Assembly (NCBI GenBank): GCA_024220525.1
Contig: JAMYWO010000025.1
Location: 7,267-71,266 of the forward strand
DNA from: Cochliopodium minus
Lineage: Eukaryota; Discosea; Himatismenida; Cochliopodiidae
DNA: 64,000 bases
Direction: 5' to 3'
Shown here one piece after another: positions 23,584 to 33,979 of the stretch. Both the position numbers and the translations under genes were made by a program. Each line of letters begins with the position of its first letter. The stretch's first letter is position 1. The notes beneath the pieces are model-generated. The model was not told the origin of the DNA. It saw nothing but the letters and a program-made list of their open reading frames with translations, and did no database searches.

Positions 23584-25068
23584 ATGGGAAACAAAAAATC
23601 ACAAATAAATAATGAAAAGAAAATTCCACAAGAAAAAGTTTTATTATATGGTAAATTAATTTTTTCCAATTTTAGAATTAATCAGTTATAAAGCTCGATA
23701 TCAAAAAAATGAAAGGATTGAAAGGATCAGGGTAAGATTCTAAAAGATGGAAGCTATTAGGAAGTATTCTTTTAAAAATATCAATTATATAGAAAAACGA
23801 CAGTGACAAAACAATTGAAATATCTATTCACTGAACTCAAGAAAGAAGATTTGAATTTATACAAACCATTGATACTGGAAAATTTAAGAAGAGCATCAGT
23901 TAATTGTTGTTTGAACATAGATTTGAGTGTTGATCAAAAGAAGGAATATTCTTCATTTTATAACTATGAAGAAGAGCCCGATGCAAATTTGATGAAAAAG
24001 TTTTGGGGAGAAGCGGAAATCTGGGAAAAATACGAAAAATATTTCCTCAATTTACCTTCTCGCTCAGATTCTTCTCCTCAATACATCTCTTACATTTTAG
24101 GAAGATTGGAGGAGATAATAGGAGGAAAAATAAATGTTGTTGACTATTTAAAGGCATCTTATTGGACTACAGGTAAAAATAAATTATTTGAATTAATTAA
24201 TAAAAATTAAAATAAATTATTTTTTAATATATTTTTAATAAAGGAATTATTGAAACAACTTTAAACTTGAATGACAAAAATTTTACTTTTGTTGAAGTTG
24301 GAGCAAATAGACTTAACGAAAGAAAAAAATGGATTCATTGTTTCACTGAAATGAATATAATTTATCACACCGTGAATTTGACGAATTTTTTTAAAATTAA
24401 TTATCACGATAGTCCTGAGATTTCCATGTTCGAAGATCTTGAATTGTGGAAAATTTGTTCTAGTCACAAAAATTTTGAAAACTCTAGATTTGTTTTGTGT
24501 TTCACTCATTTGGACGAACTTGAGCTTTTTTTTGATTATCACATTCATCATTTTAGAAGTTTTATTGAAAAATGTAATGAAATGAAAAAATTGAGTGGAA
24601 AAAACAAAATTTTATTTGAAAATTTTTTAAATTTCAACGAGAAAATTCCTTGTTCAAAAGATCACACTTTTTCTGTTACAAATTGTGTGGAAATAATCAA
24701 AAATATTTTTTTGGAAGAATTTGAAGGGGACAATATAATCATAGAGACTTTAGTTTTAAATTGTTTAGATACTTTTGACTTTTTCCAAAGTTTTAAAAAT
24801 ATTGTTAAAACATTTTATGGATTTGATTTAATTTGGCCAAAGCATGTTGAACTATCTGATTCAAGAAAATGGTACTTTTTGTAGAAATAAAATCATTTTT
24901 TTTAATTTTTATTTTTTCAATAGGACAACAGAGTATCATTGTTATTTTGGTGAATTATTCAAAAATGGAATAAATACTCTCTTTCTTTGCTTGAAAGCAA
25001 AAGGATTAAGAGTTCCTAAATATGTTTTATTTGAAATAATAAAAATCACAAATGTTTTAAAGAAATAA
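23584..25068 (+). CDS. Degenerate heterotrimeric G-alpha-like protein with extra C-terminal module
   Basis: Five exons (23584..23650, 23716..23731 of only 16 nt, 23793..24172, 24244..24871, 24924..25068) agree in phase and give 411 residues. The start MGNKKS is a myristoylation-type N-terminus. The P-loop VLLYGLKGSGKTTVTKQ is intact (residues 19-35). A G-alpha helical domain follows, ending DYLKASYWTTG. The Mg-binding Thr is kept, but the catalytic Arg position is Ser. Switch II is FVEVGANRLNERKKW against DVGGQRSERKKW in typical subunits: one residue longer, with the catalytic Gln replaced by Asn. The guanine-specificity motif NKxD reads FTHLD, and the TCAT loop is VTNC. About 60 further residues (WTTEYHCYFGELF to PKYVLFEIIK) match the C-terminal module of the neighbouring ankyrin genes. 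Reduced GTP binding and hydrolysis are inferred. Confidence 0.85.
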
Positions 25069-25125
25069 AAGGAAATAGGAATTCATCAAATTTTTTATTT
25101 GTCAAAATTAAATCAAAAAATTAAC

Positions 25126-25160
25126 AATTAGATAATTTTTTTTCAGATCTAATTTTTCAT
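25126..25160 (-). promoter_or_regulatory. Possible SECIS-like hairpin in the 3' UTR of the TGA-containing gene
   Basis: About 55 bases after the stop, the minus strand reads ATGA, two A, AATTAGAT, a 13-base A-rich loop and ATCTAATT, a perfect 8-bp stem. ATGA before the stem and an A run in the loop are what SECIS elements show. The 3' GA of the quartet is not at the expected distance, so this is only a candidate. Confidence 0.3.
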
Positions 25161-25215
25161 AGAAATAAAAATTTAAAAAAAATTTCCAAGAAAAAAGAAA
25201 AAAAATTTTTTTGAA

Positions 25216-25790
25216 TTAAAGTCCTTCATTTTTCAATGTCTCAATTATTCTTTGGGAGATTGGGAAAAGGTTTGTTTGAAGTTTACTCCAAATGAGTTTT
25301 TCGTTTTCCAAGGTAATTTCAAAGGAAGTGGGGCGGGGCCTTTTGTGGTTTCCAATAACTGCCACGTTTGTGAAGTTTTCGTAGATTTTACGACTTAAAT
25401 CTTCAAATTCATATTCGTATCCTCATGAGTTGCTTTTTTTTAAAAAAGAAAATAATTAATCTTTCAAAAATCATCAGTTTCAACTTAATTCTCTAAAGTA
25501 AATCAATTTTATTACAAAAAACAATTTTATCATTTATTTCACAATAATATTGAAGAATAATTTATTGAAAGCATTTATATTCTTTTATTCTCATATATTC
25601 TTTAATATAGTGTCGATATCCTTTTTTCTTACCAGAATTCAATGAATATAATTTTTTTCTTCATTTGTGTGGCTTCTTTCAATAACATTTGATTTCTCAA
25701 TCTCTTCCTATTTTGGATGAATGATTTCAAGATCATCACGAATAAGAAATATGCAATTAATCCCAAAGCAAGCATATAGTACCATTCCAT
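25216..25790 (-). CDS. Membrane-anchored Rdx-family (SelW/SelT/SelH-like) selenoprotein with in-frame TGA
   Basis: Two exons, 25790..25633 and 25432..25216, join in phase (donor TG|GTAAG, acceptor AAAG|C) to a 124-codon frame, with one internal TGA at 25425..25423. Residues 4-21 form a transmembrane helix. A basic linker follows, then IIFIEFCNSUGYEYEFEDL, where U is the TGA. The splice itself builds the cysteine of the CxxU motif (C53, U56). CxxU followed by GY is the redox site of Rdx-family thioredoxin-fold selenoproteins. The rest fits the family: VAVIGNHKRPRPTSFEITL, then FEITLENEKLIWSKL and a C-terminal helix ending at TAA. Reading TGA as stop would leave a family-like second half without a frame. 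Other genes here use TGA as stop (10370, 22086), so the genome has not reassigned it. A SECIS element was not proven. The protein is probably a thiol redox protein on an internal membrane. Confidence 0.8.
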
Positions 25791-25974
25791 TTTTTTTTTT
25801 TAAAAAAATATGATTGTATGAGTTATTTACTTTCAAAATTAACTTCGATAGGTAGTATCCTTAATTTGAATCGAATTATAAAATTAAATTCATTTTAATC
25901 CACCTGATTTTATTCAATAAAATAAATAAAAAAAAAAATACGTTAATTTCTTAGTTTTCATATATCTCTTTAAT

Positions 25975-27652
25975 ATGGATTCTATAGATACCAAAAACCA
26001 AAATGATCCACAAGATATATTTTTATTGAAAAAAGAAATAGGGTAAAAAAAACTTGATAGAAAAAACTTTATTAAATGAATATCATAAAAGGAAAGGATC
26101 TTGGGGATTAGTTTACATGGCAAAGGATTTATTGTGAATATTTTTTAATTTTTTCTTTTTCAAAACCAATACCTTTTTTCTTTGAAAAAGAAACAATGAA
26201 GATAGAGTGGCAATCAAGATAATAGAAGGCACCATAGAAGATGAAAACATATTGAATGAAATAAATGCAATGACGAAATGTAGAGAACTAAAAGTGCCCA
26301 GCATGGTATTTTATCCACAATCAAAATAAAAATTAAAAATTAAATTCAATTTTAAATCTTTTGATGATTTTTATAAGCATCAATTGAATAATTTTAATGA
26401 AGATAAATTTTATTCACATTAAATATTGATCAAAGATTTTTTTTTTATTTAGATTATATTGCATGATATATATTCTCACCAAATTAATAATGGACCAATG
26501 AAAACATGGGTAAACGATAAAAAATTAATTTTTATTTTTTTTTTCTAATTTTATAATTTTGTTTAATAATAGTTCGTGATGGATTACTGTGACTTGGGAA
26601 ATTTGAACTTAGTGATGAGTAAGATGGAAGCAACTTTCTCCGAAATAGAAGTGCAGTACACTTGTCACTCCATACTTAAAGCACTAAAAATTTTACACGA
26701 AAACAAAATGATACACCGAGGTAAATATTGAAAAAAAAAAATTATTTTTTTTTAATTTTTTTTTTTTTGATAAAAACACATTTAATTTTTTTTTTAAAAA
26801 ATAGATTTAAAGAGTGACAATATTTTTTTAAATTGCATGGGAGAAGTTTTTTTGGGAGATTATGGTGAGTTTGTCTTGGAATTTCAAGGTAAAAAAAAAT
26901 TTTCAATTTCATTAAAATTTTTAAGAAAATTTTTTTTTTTCGGAATTAATAGAAGAGGAGTACGATTTTAGAGGAACTGTAAATAAAAAAATTATTTTTT
27001 TCATTTTTTTTTAAACAATTTTTTTTTTACTTGAATTACAGCCTCATTTTTTCGCTCCTGAAATTTGTTCTCAAGAAGGATATGACTACAAAGTTGGTAC
27101 ATCTATCTTAGTTTTTTTTATATCAAAAATTAAATTAAAAACAAAACAGATATTTGGGCTTTGGGTATCACTTGCTACGAAATGCTAGAAGGATCTTTTC
27201 CTTTTTCAGAAATTGGTATTTTGTTAAAATTTATTTGTAATAAATATTTAATAATTTTTTGGGAAATTTTTTTTTTTTAATTTTCATATTTTCATATTTT
27301 TTACTTTAATTTTTTTTTTATTTTTAATTAATAACTTTTTTTTTTTATTTTTAAATTTTCATTTTTTTTATTTTTTTTTTTGATTTTTTATTTAAATTTT
27401 TTGTCTTTTCAATTTTTTATTATTAAATTAATTTTTCATTAGAACCAATGGACATGATTGAAAAACTTGCGCAAAAAGGAATTTATAGACTTCCTACTCT
27501 TAGAAACGAAGACAAGTACTCCACAGAGATGTCAGATTTCATCAAAAAATGTTTGACAATAGAATCTTACGAAAGAAAGTTCCTCCAACCTCCTCTCATC
27601 TTTTATTGCTTCTTTTCTGAATCTTCTCCAAATCCTTTTCTTTCAATATTGA
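25975..27652 (+). CDS. Serine/threonine protein kinase domain (STE/NEK-like)
   Basis: At least ten small exons from ATG 25975 (MDSIDTKNQNDPQDIF) join in phase. The spliced kinase has IGKGSWGLVYMAKDL, VAIKII, the helix-C Glu in NEINAMTK, VMDYCDLGNLNLVMSK as hinge, IHRDLKSDNIFLN as catalytic loop, GDYG in place of DFG, GTPHFFAPEICS and KVDIWALGITCYEMLEG. The substrate and family beyond STE20/NEK-like are unclear. In the last exon (from 27443) the frame after IKKCLTIESYER becomes unlike a kinase, but the +1 frame reads SSSNLLSSFIASF, the expected final helix, then meets TGA at 27650. A one-base indel near 27575 would therefore end the gene at 27652. Alternatively it continues into the DEP exons at 28130. 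Confidence 0.8.
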
Positions 27653-28129
27653 CAATTTTTCCAGAAAGTTACAATCTCATCAAAAAACATCTCAAAATTA
27701 ACTTTTTTTTATTTTTTATTTTTATTTCTTATTTTATTTTTTATTTTTATTTTTATTTTATTTTTTATTTTTTTTATTTTATAAATTTTTATTTTTATTT
27801 TTTTATTTTTATTTTTATTTTTATTTTTTTATTTTTTTATTTTTATTTTTATTTTTATTTTTTTATAATTTTTGATATATTTTTATATAATTTTTTGTTC
27901 AATCATTTTGTTTTAGAAAACATCTTAAAGTTCATTTTTATTATTTTGATAATTTTTTTCAGTTTAATATAAAAATAATATTTACATTAGATTTTTGATA
28001 ATTATTTTTTAGTTTAAAAATAATAAAATTTTTTAGAAAAATTTTAAAGTTAATATTTTTTGATCATTTTAATTTTTAGAAATATTTTTTTTTATTTTAT
28101 TATTTTTATTTTATTTTGAAACTTTTAGT

Positions 28130-30810
28130 GTGGAAAGACTAAAGAAAGAGAAAATAGAGTTGACAAAAAAGAAAATAGAAAAAGAAATACCAAAGCAAAC
28201 TCAATTTTATTCTCCAATCTTCCCTGGGACATATCAAGATGGAAGGTGTCTCAAAAGCACAAGCTTTGAAAAAATGAAGAAAGTCAAGAAAAATTCCTTA
28301 TTCTACAAAAAATCAGGATGAAAATAATCAAGATAGTCAAATAGATGCGAAGCAAATAAAAACAGTTCCGGAGGAACCAAGTATATTTTGTTTTTTTTTT
28401 TAATTTAAAATTCTTATTTTTTTTTTTTTGAATTTATGTTTTATTTGAAAAATATTTTGTTCATTCTTTTCAAAAAGCAATTTTTGGATACTATTGTTTT
28501 AAAATTGTTTTTCGTCTGAATTTAATTTTTTTCTTTTTCATTGTTAATTTTAGTTTTATTTATTTTTCTTTTTAAATGTTTTATTTTTATTTTACTTTTT
28601 AAATTTTCTATTTTTAGAACAAGAAATTTCTTTGGAGGAAATTTTGAAGGAAGAAGAGGAAGATATTAAAGAGGAAAAAGAAATGAGAATTAAATTGAAA
28701 TTATTCTTAGAAAAACTAGGAAATTGGAAAAGAAAAAATGAATCTTTTCTCAACGAATTGTACAAGAGGAACTTTTTATCTGAAGAAAGAATAAATCATC
28801 CGCAAAACTTTGGACTTTTAAAGTTGTTGATTTCTTTCTCTTCTTTTATTTCCGATTCTATGTTTGGTGTTTTATGTATGGAGAGGAATATTCCTAATGA
28901 TGAGAAATCTTTTTATTTCAACTGTTTTTCTGGAAGAGAAGCTATTGATTGGATTTTAGAAATGTAAAACCAATTTTTAGTTTAATTTTTTTTTGATTTT
29001 TTTTAAATTAAATTTTATTCTTCTTTTTATTTTTTAAATTTCTCATTTTAATATTGATTTGTTTTTTAATTTAATATTTTTGAATTGTTTTTTCTTTTAA
29101 TTTTTTTATTGATTTGTTTCTTTTTTATTTTGGTTTTTTATTGTCTTTTTAAAATTTTTTATTTCGATTAAAATTTTTTTGCATAAATTTGAATTATTTT
29201 CATATTTATCTTGTTTATTATTTTTTCATTTGTTTTTTTGCATAAATTTGAATTATTTTCATATTTATCTTGTTTATTATTTTTTATTTTTTATCTTGTT
29301 TATTATTTTTTATTTTTTATTTTTTATTTTTTATTTTTTGTTTTTATTTTTTATTTTGTTTTTTGTTTTTTGTTTTTTATTTTTTATTTTTTATTTTTAT
29401 TTTTTGTTTTTTGTTTTTATAAGAATGAAGACTGAAGACAGATTCCAAGCTAAACAACTTTTGATATATTTACTCAAAGCGGGAATAATAAGAAAGAACA
29501 TGGCATTTGATGAAGAGAAGATTGATAAGAAAAAATCACTTTTAATTTTCAACGAGAATAGACTCAAAAAATTTTCTTCAGTTGAAAAGGGAATAAAAGA
29601 AAAGAACATTTCTTTGAAGACAAAACCAAAAATCAAAAGCATTGAAGTTGATGAAGATGTGTAATTTTTTTCTATTTATTATTTATTTTATTTTTTTTAA
29701 TTTTAATTTTATTTTATTTTTTTTAATTTTATTTTATTTTTTTTAATTTTCATTTTATTTTTTTTTATTTTTTATTTTTAAACAGGCCTGTTTTAAAATT
29801 TTTTCAAAATATTTTAAATTATGATATTTTACTTTACTTTATTCATTAATCTATTTTTTTAATTATTTTTTATTTTTTGTTTTATTTTTTATTTTTGTTT
29901 TAAGAAATAAGGTGGAAAAAAAATTCAAAGAACTATATTCTTGTTTCAAGTTTCAGAGAAGTTCATTAAAGGACGAGGATTTCAGGTTTTTTTTTTTTAA
30001 AAAAATTAATTATTTAAAATTTTATTAATATTTAATTTTTGTTTTTTAACTAGGTTTTTATGTGCACAAGGAAAAAAAGTAGAAGTGGAAGAAAAAACCA
30101 AGATAATCAATGATGGTTCTCTTTTCTTTCTATTGGAAGGAGAAGTAGCTCATTTATATCAGCTCTCTAATAACAATATCATTGGTATGAATAATTTATT
30201 TTATTTTTTGTTTTTTATTATTTACATTAAATTATTTAATTGTTTATTATTTATTATTTATTATTTATATTTTTATTTTTATATTTTTATTTTTATATTT
30301 TTATTTCTATTTTTTATTTTTTTATTTTTTTATTTTTTTTATTTTTTATTATTTACATTTAATTATTGTTTATTGTTTATTTTTTGTTATTTAAATTAAA
30401 TTATTTAATTATTGTTTATTGTTTATTTTTTATTTCAAATTTTTATTTTAAATTTTTCATTTTAAATTTTTTTATTTTTGTTTATTTTTTATTTATTTTT
30501 AAATTTTATTTAAATTAATTACCTGAATATAAAATTTTTTTAGAGGAATGTTTAGAATCTCTTAAAACAAAACCCAAAAGAGATTCGATTCAAAATTTCG
30601 AAAAAAACAAACAAGTAAAAGAAATCAACACACTTTACGAATTCAACGACACGAAGAACGTGGTAATAAGCAAGTACAAACAAAATTCTTTTTTCGGAGA
30701 CAGCTTCATTTTGCATCATTCTCCTTTTGGTTTTTATTTGACTTTGAAGCCAAGTGTTGTTCTTAAAATACCTTTTTCTTCTCTTTCCAATCTTTTCAAA
30801 ACTCGTCCTG
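28130..30810 (+). CDS. DEP domain and cyclic-nucleotide-binding-like exons (gene boundaries uncertain)
   Basis: A Lys/Glu-rich exon from about 28129 leads, through an unclear junction near 28280-28325, into a helical stretch (28618-28965, EEILKEEEEDIKEEKE). Then comes a DEP domain, with ISDSMFGVLCMERNI, CFSGREAIDWILE and, after an intron, KTEDRFQAKQLLIYLLKAGI. Exons at about 29906-29986 and 30054-30184 give GSLFFLLEGEVAHLYQL. The exon at about 30544-30810 gives KQNSFFGDSFILHHSPFG and VVLKIPFSSLSNLF. Both match the beta-barrel of cNMP-binding domains, although the Arg of the cyclic-phosphate cassette is not evident. DEP and cNMP modules place signalling proteins at membranes and under cyclic nucleotide control. 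The phases allow joining upstream to the kinase and downstream to the PP2C exons; neither is proven. Confidence 0.65.
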
Positions 30811-30953
30811 GTATATAATTTTTTTCAATTTTTTTTATTTTTTATTTTTACATTTATTTTTTTATTTTTTTATTTTTTTATTTTTTTTATTTTTTTATTT
30901 TTTTTATTTTTATTTTTTTAATTTTTTATTTTTTTATTTTTTCCAATGAATAG

Positions 30954-32024
30954 GTCATTCTGGTTTCCAAGCAGCCGATTTTTGTCAGCAACAGCTCCAC
31001 ATAGAACTCAAAAGCAACCTTCTCGCCGAAAAGGGCATGAAAGAATCCTTCGAGAAATCTTACATCTCTACCAATGAACGTTACAACACACTTGCCAACG
31101 AAAATAACATCATTAGTGGTAAAATGATCAAAAATTTTTCTTAATTTTTATTTTTATTTTTTTAGTTCATTTTGATTATTTTATTTCATTTTTTAATTTT
31201 TAAATATTTTATTTTATTTTTACTTTTATTTTATTTTAATATTGTATTTACATCTCTTCTTCATTTTATTTTGATTTTTTGTTTTATTTATATTTCATAA
31301 TTATTTCATTTCATTTTTAGATTTGTTATTCAAATTGTTTATTTTGTTTATTTTAATTTATTTTTATTTTATTTTTACATTTTTGTTCAAATTGTTTATT
31401 TTGATTATCTATTTAATTTGTATTTTAATTTTTTTTAAATTTTAATTTTTTCTTCGGACTAGGTACTACTGCTGTCACTGCTTTGGTAGACAAAGACAAA
31501 TTGTACATTGCCAATGTTGGAGACTCGGAGGCATTTTTGTTCGAGGATGATCAGATTGTCAATCTCACCGTTGCTCACAACCCTTCTTTGAAAAGTGAAG
31601 AGGAGCGTCTCAGAAACGAAGGTGCCAAATTAATTTTAAGAGGAAATGCATTCCGTGTTGACGGGTAATTTTTAATTTTTATTTTTAATTATTTTTAAAT
31701 TATTTTTAATTTTTTTTTTTTTATTTTATTAATTTTGTTATATTTTTCAGTACTTTGGCTGTTTCTCGTTCAATTGGAGATCCAAAGTATGAACCTTATG
31801 TTAATGCCAATCCTCATTTTTATGAACATACTATCACCCCAAAGACAAAGTTTGTTGTTCTCGCTTCTGATGGTCTTTGGGATGTTTACAACTTTAAGGA
31901 GGTCGCTGATATTGTCAATCAATGTGCTGTTGAGGATCGTGCTGGTCTTTCAAAGGTTCTCGTTGACGGTGCTATTAAAAAGGGATCCACTGACAACATA
32001 AGTGCTATTGTTGCATTTTTTTGA
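30954..32024 (+). CDS. PP2C-type protein phosphatase region lacking the N-terminal part
   Basis: Exons at 30954 to about 31119, 31464-31663 and 31751-32024 encode PP2C motifs in order: GHSGFQAADFC (usually DGHGG..AA), GTTAVTALV, YIANVGDSEAFLF, LTVAHNPSL (the usual Asp of DH is Ala), LAVSRSIGDP, VVLASDGLWDV and STDNISAIVAFF at the stop. PP2C enzymes are Mg/Mn-dependent Ser/Thr phosphatases. The first 60-100 residues of a normal PP2C, including the metal-binding Asp before GH, are absent. The exon upstream instead ends the cNMP-binding domain (FKTRP), with compatible phase. Either the phosphatase is part of a kinase-DEP-cNMP-PP2C polyprotein with a trimmed catalytic core, or exons were lost in the T-rich intron at 30811-30953 by assembly collapse. 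Confidence 0.8.
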
Positions 32025-32210
32025 AAAGAAAAAATTTGTGAGAATAGTTTACAAAAAAAATTTGTTATTAGTAGATAAAAAAAATTTAAATTTATAAAAA
32101 AAACTGAAAAAAAAAAAAATTTCATTAAATTAAAAAAAAAAACTTTGAAACTTCTTACCCTTTGTACAAAAAAAAAATTCTTTTTTTAAACAAAAACATT
32201 TTAATAATAT

Positions 32211-33438
32211 TTAATTGCAACAACTTTTCTTCTTGTTTGGTTCTTCCTTAAGCTCAATACCTTTGACTTCTTGATTATCACGAGTCTTATTATTTTCTGA
32301 ATATTTTTTAGCAATAGCTTCGTAAATAGACTCGATACCCTCTCCTGTTTTAGCAGAAGTTTCAAAGACTTGAGCGTTGATACTTTTAGCGTATTCAAGA
32401 ACTTCGTTTTTAGGGATTGCCCTTTTGTTTTGATCTTCCATAACAATATCTAGTTTTGTTCCTGCTATAAAAACATTACAATTTTCTTCATTTGTTAATA
32501 ATTCATCGACCCAAAATTGGACTTTTGCAAAACTTGATTTATTTGTGAGATCTGTAACATATATAAAAAGAAAAAAAAACAAAATTAATTTTTGTTCAAT
32601 ATTTAATGAATTCCGATTATTTCGGTTATGATCCACTTTCTTTAAATTTATATATATTTTTTTTCAAATTCATTGAAATGAAATCTTATTTATATTTCAT
32701 TTTTTCAAAATTTTATAAGAGTTTAATGCCGTGGATAGGGATATTGGGTGGAATTATTTGATTATTTTTGTTAAGGATGAAAAATTTTTTACCAAAACAT
32801 ACGATTGCTGCTTTTGCTGAACGATAATAAATTCTGGACATACTTTCATAACGCTCTATATTTTAAAATAAAAAAGTTTATTGTTAAAATTCAAATTTGA
32901 TGTAAATAATCGAATTATAAACCATTATTTTTGAGATATATTCTTATTATTTATTTAATATTTGAAATATTTTCATTTTTAAAAGATTTTTTTTGTTTTA
33001 AAGAAGTATTTATTGTATTTGGCTTTTATATAATTTTTTTTCAAATCCATTTTTTTACCTGCTCCAGCAGTATCCTTTTTAATTTGATTCGTAAAAAAAA
33101 AAAAAGAATAAAAATTTAATTTTCCTCTTCTATTATGATCAATAAAAGTTTGAAATTACCCAAATTCCCAAAGTGATGGGTATACCATTACATATAATTT
33201 TTTTTGCCCCAAATGCGGCACCAACAGTCTAATATATCCAATAATAATTAAACAAATAAAAAGATAATGTCCATAATGTAAAATATGGCTAATTTTAGCT
33301 TTAAATATTTTTCATAAAAATTTTTTTTACGGCAGTAACATTCTCTTTGAATTTATCATGCAAATATCTTTCGACTAGACATGTTTTTCCTACATTATGC
33401 ATTCCTAATAATACAATTTTGATATCTACTTTACTCAT
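32211..33438 (-). CDS. Rab24-like small GTPase
   Basis: Five exons, including a 16-nt one encoding DTAGA (about 33061-33076). The first is 33438..33331 ([21 protein letters not shown]-loop GMHNVGKT), the second 33228..33160 ([21 protein letters not shown]). [20 protein letters not shown] and [14 protein letters not shown] follow, then GTKLD (G4) and ETSAKTGEG (G5). TLGIWDTAG and GAAF with SRIYYR.AKAAIVC are characteristic of Rab24, which is linked to autophagy and endosome maturation. The residue after DTAG, normally catalytic Gln, is Ala; Rab24 of animals has Ser there. The C-terminus KKKSCCN carries two cysteines for prenylation. All junction phases fit. Confidence 0.9.
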
Positions 33439-33979
33439 TTTTTATTTTATTTTTTATATAAAGTATTTTCGAGCAGATGATTTATTTGATCTTTTGGTAA
33501 AGAAGAATGGATCTATATATGTTTGATATGTGTTTAAATTTTTTCCTCTTCTTTATTTTTTTTTTTATAATATTTTTATATATTTTTAAAAAATTTATCC
33601 CTTCAAAAATTCACTTTAATTTTTCTTCTTCTAGCAAAATTATAACAATGTTATTGCAAATAATCAAATATTCTTCAAGAGTATTTTTAAATTTTGATTG
33701 AATAAAATTATCACTCAAAGAATTTCAGTAAATATAAAAATTTTATGACTTTGATATTCTCATATATACCAAATTGATGTCATAATAATTCAACGAGATT
33801 ATTTATTTAAAGAATCCAAATGAATAAAAATTTATGTTACAATTGAAAATTAAAAAAAAAAATAAGATCAAAATAGTATACTCAAATTAAATCAAATTCA
33901 ATCAAATAGTTTTATCAAGAATCAAGTTTATACAAAATATATCTTTCAAATAAGAAAATAGCTAAAAAAATAGAAAATA
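33439..33979. other. AT-rich divergent intergenic region
   Basis: About 540 bases between divergent starts. A Phe/Ile-rich ORF at 33507-33701 has the composition of translated T tracts and is not called. No RNA gene is visible. Confidence 0.5.

Noticed and set aside
25423-25425. TGA as the true stop of a short upstream peptide
   Set aside because: Translation would end inside a redox motif at the residue used for Sec in the family, with family-like sequence continuing for 68 codons. A stop is the less likely reading, but it is not excluded.
29179-29435. Tyr/Phe/Leu-rich ORFs and short repeats such as gcataaatttgaattattttc
   Set aside because: These lie in a T-rich intron within the DEP region. 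The two copies of the 21-base word are a small local duplication and encode nothing supportable.
33507-33701. 64-residue hydrophobic ORF suggesting a small membrane protein
   Set aside because: Composition matches translated poly-T; there is no splice support or conserved feature.
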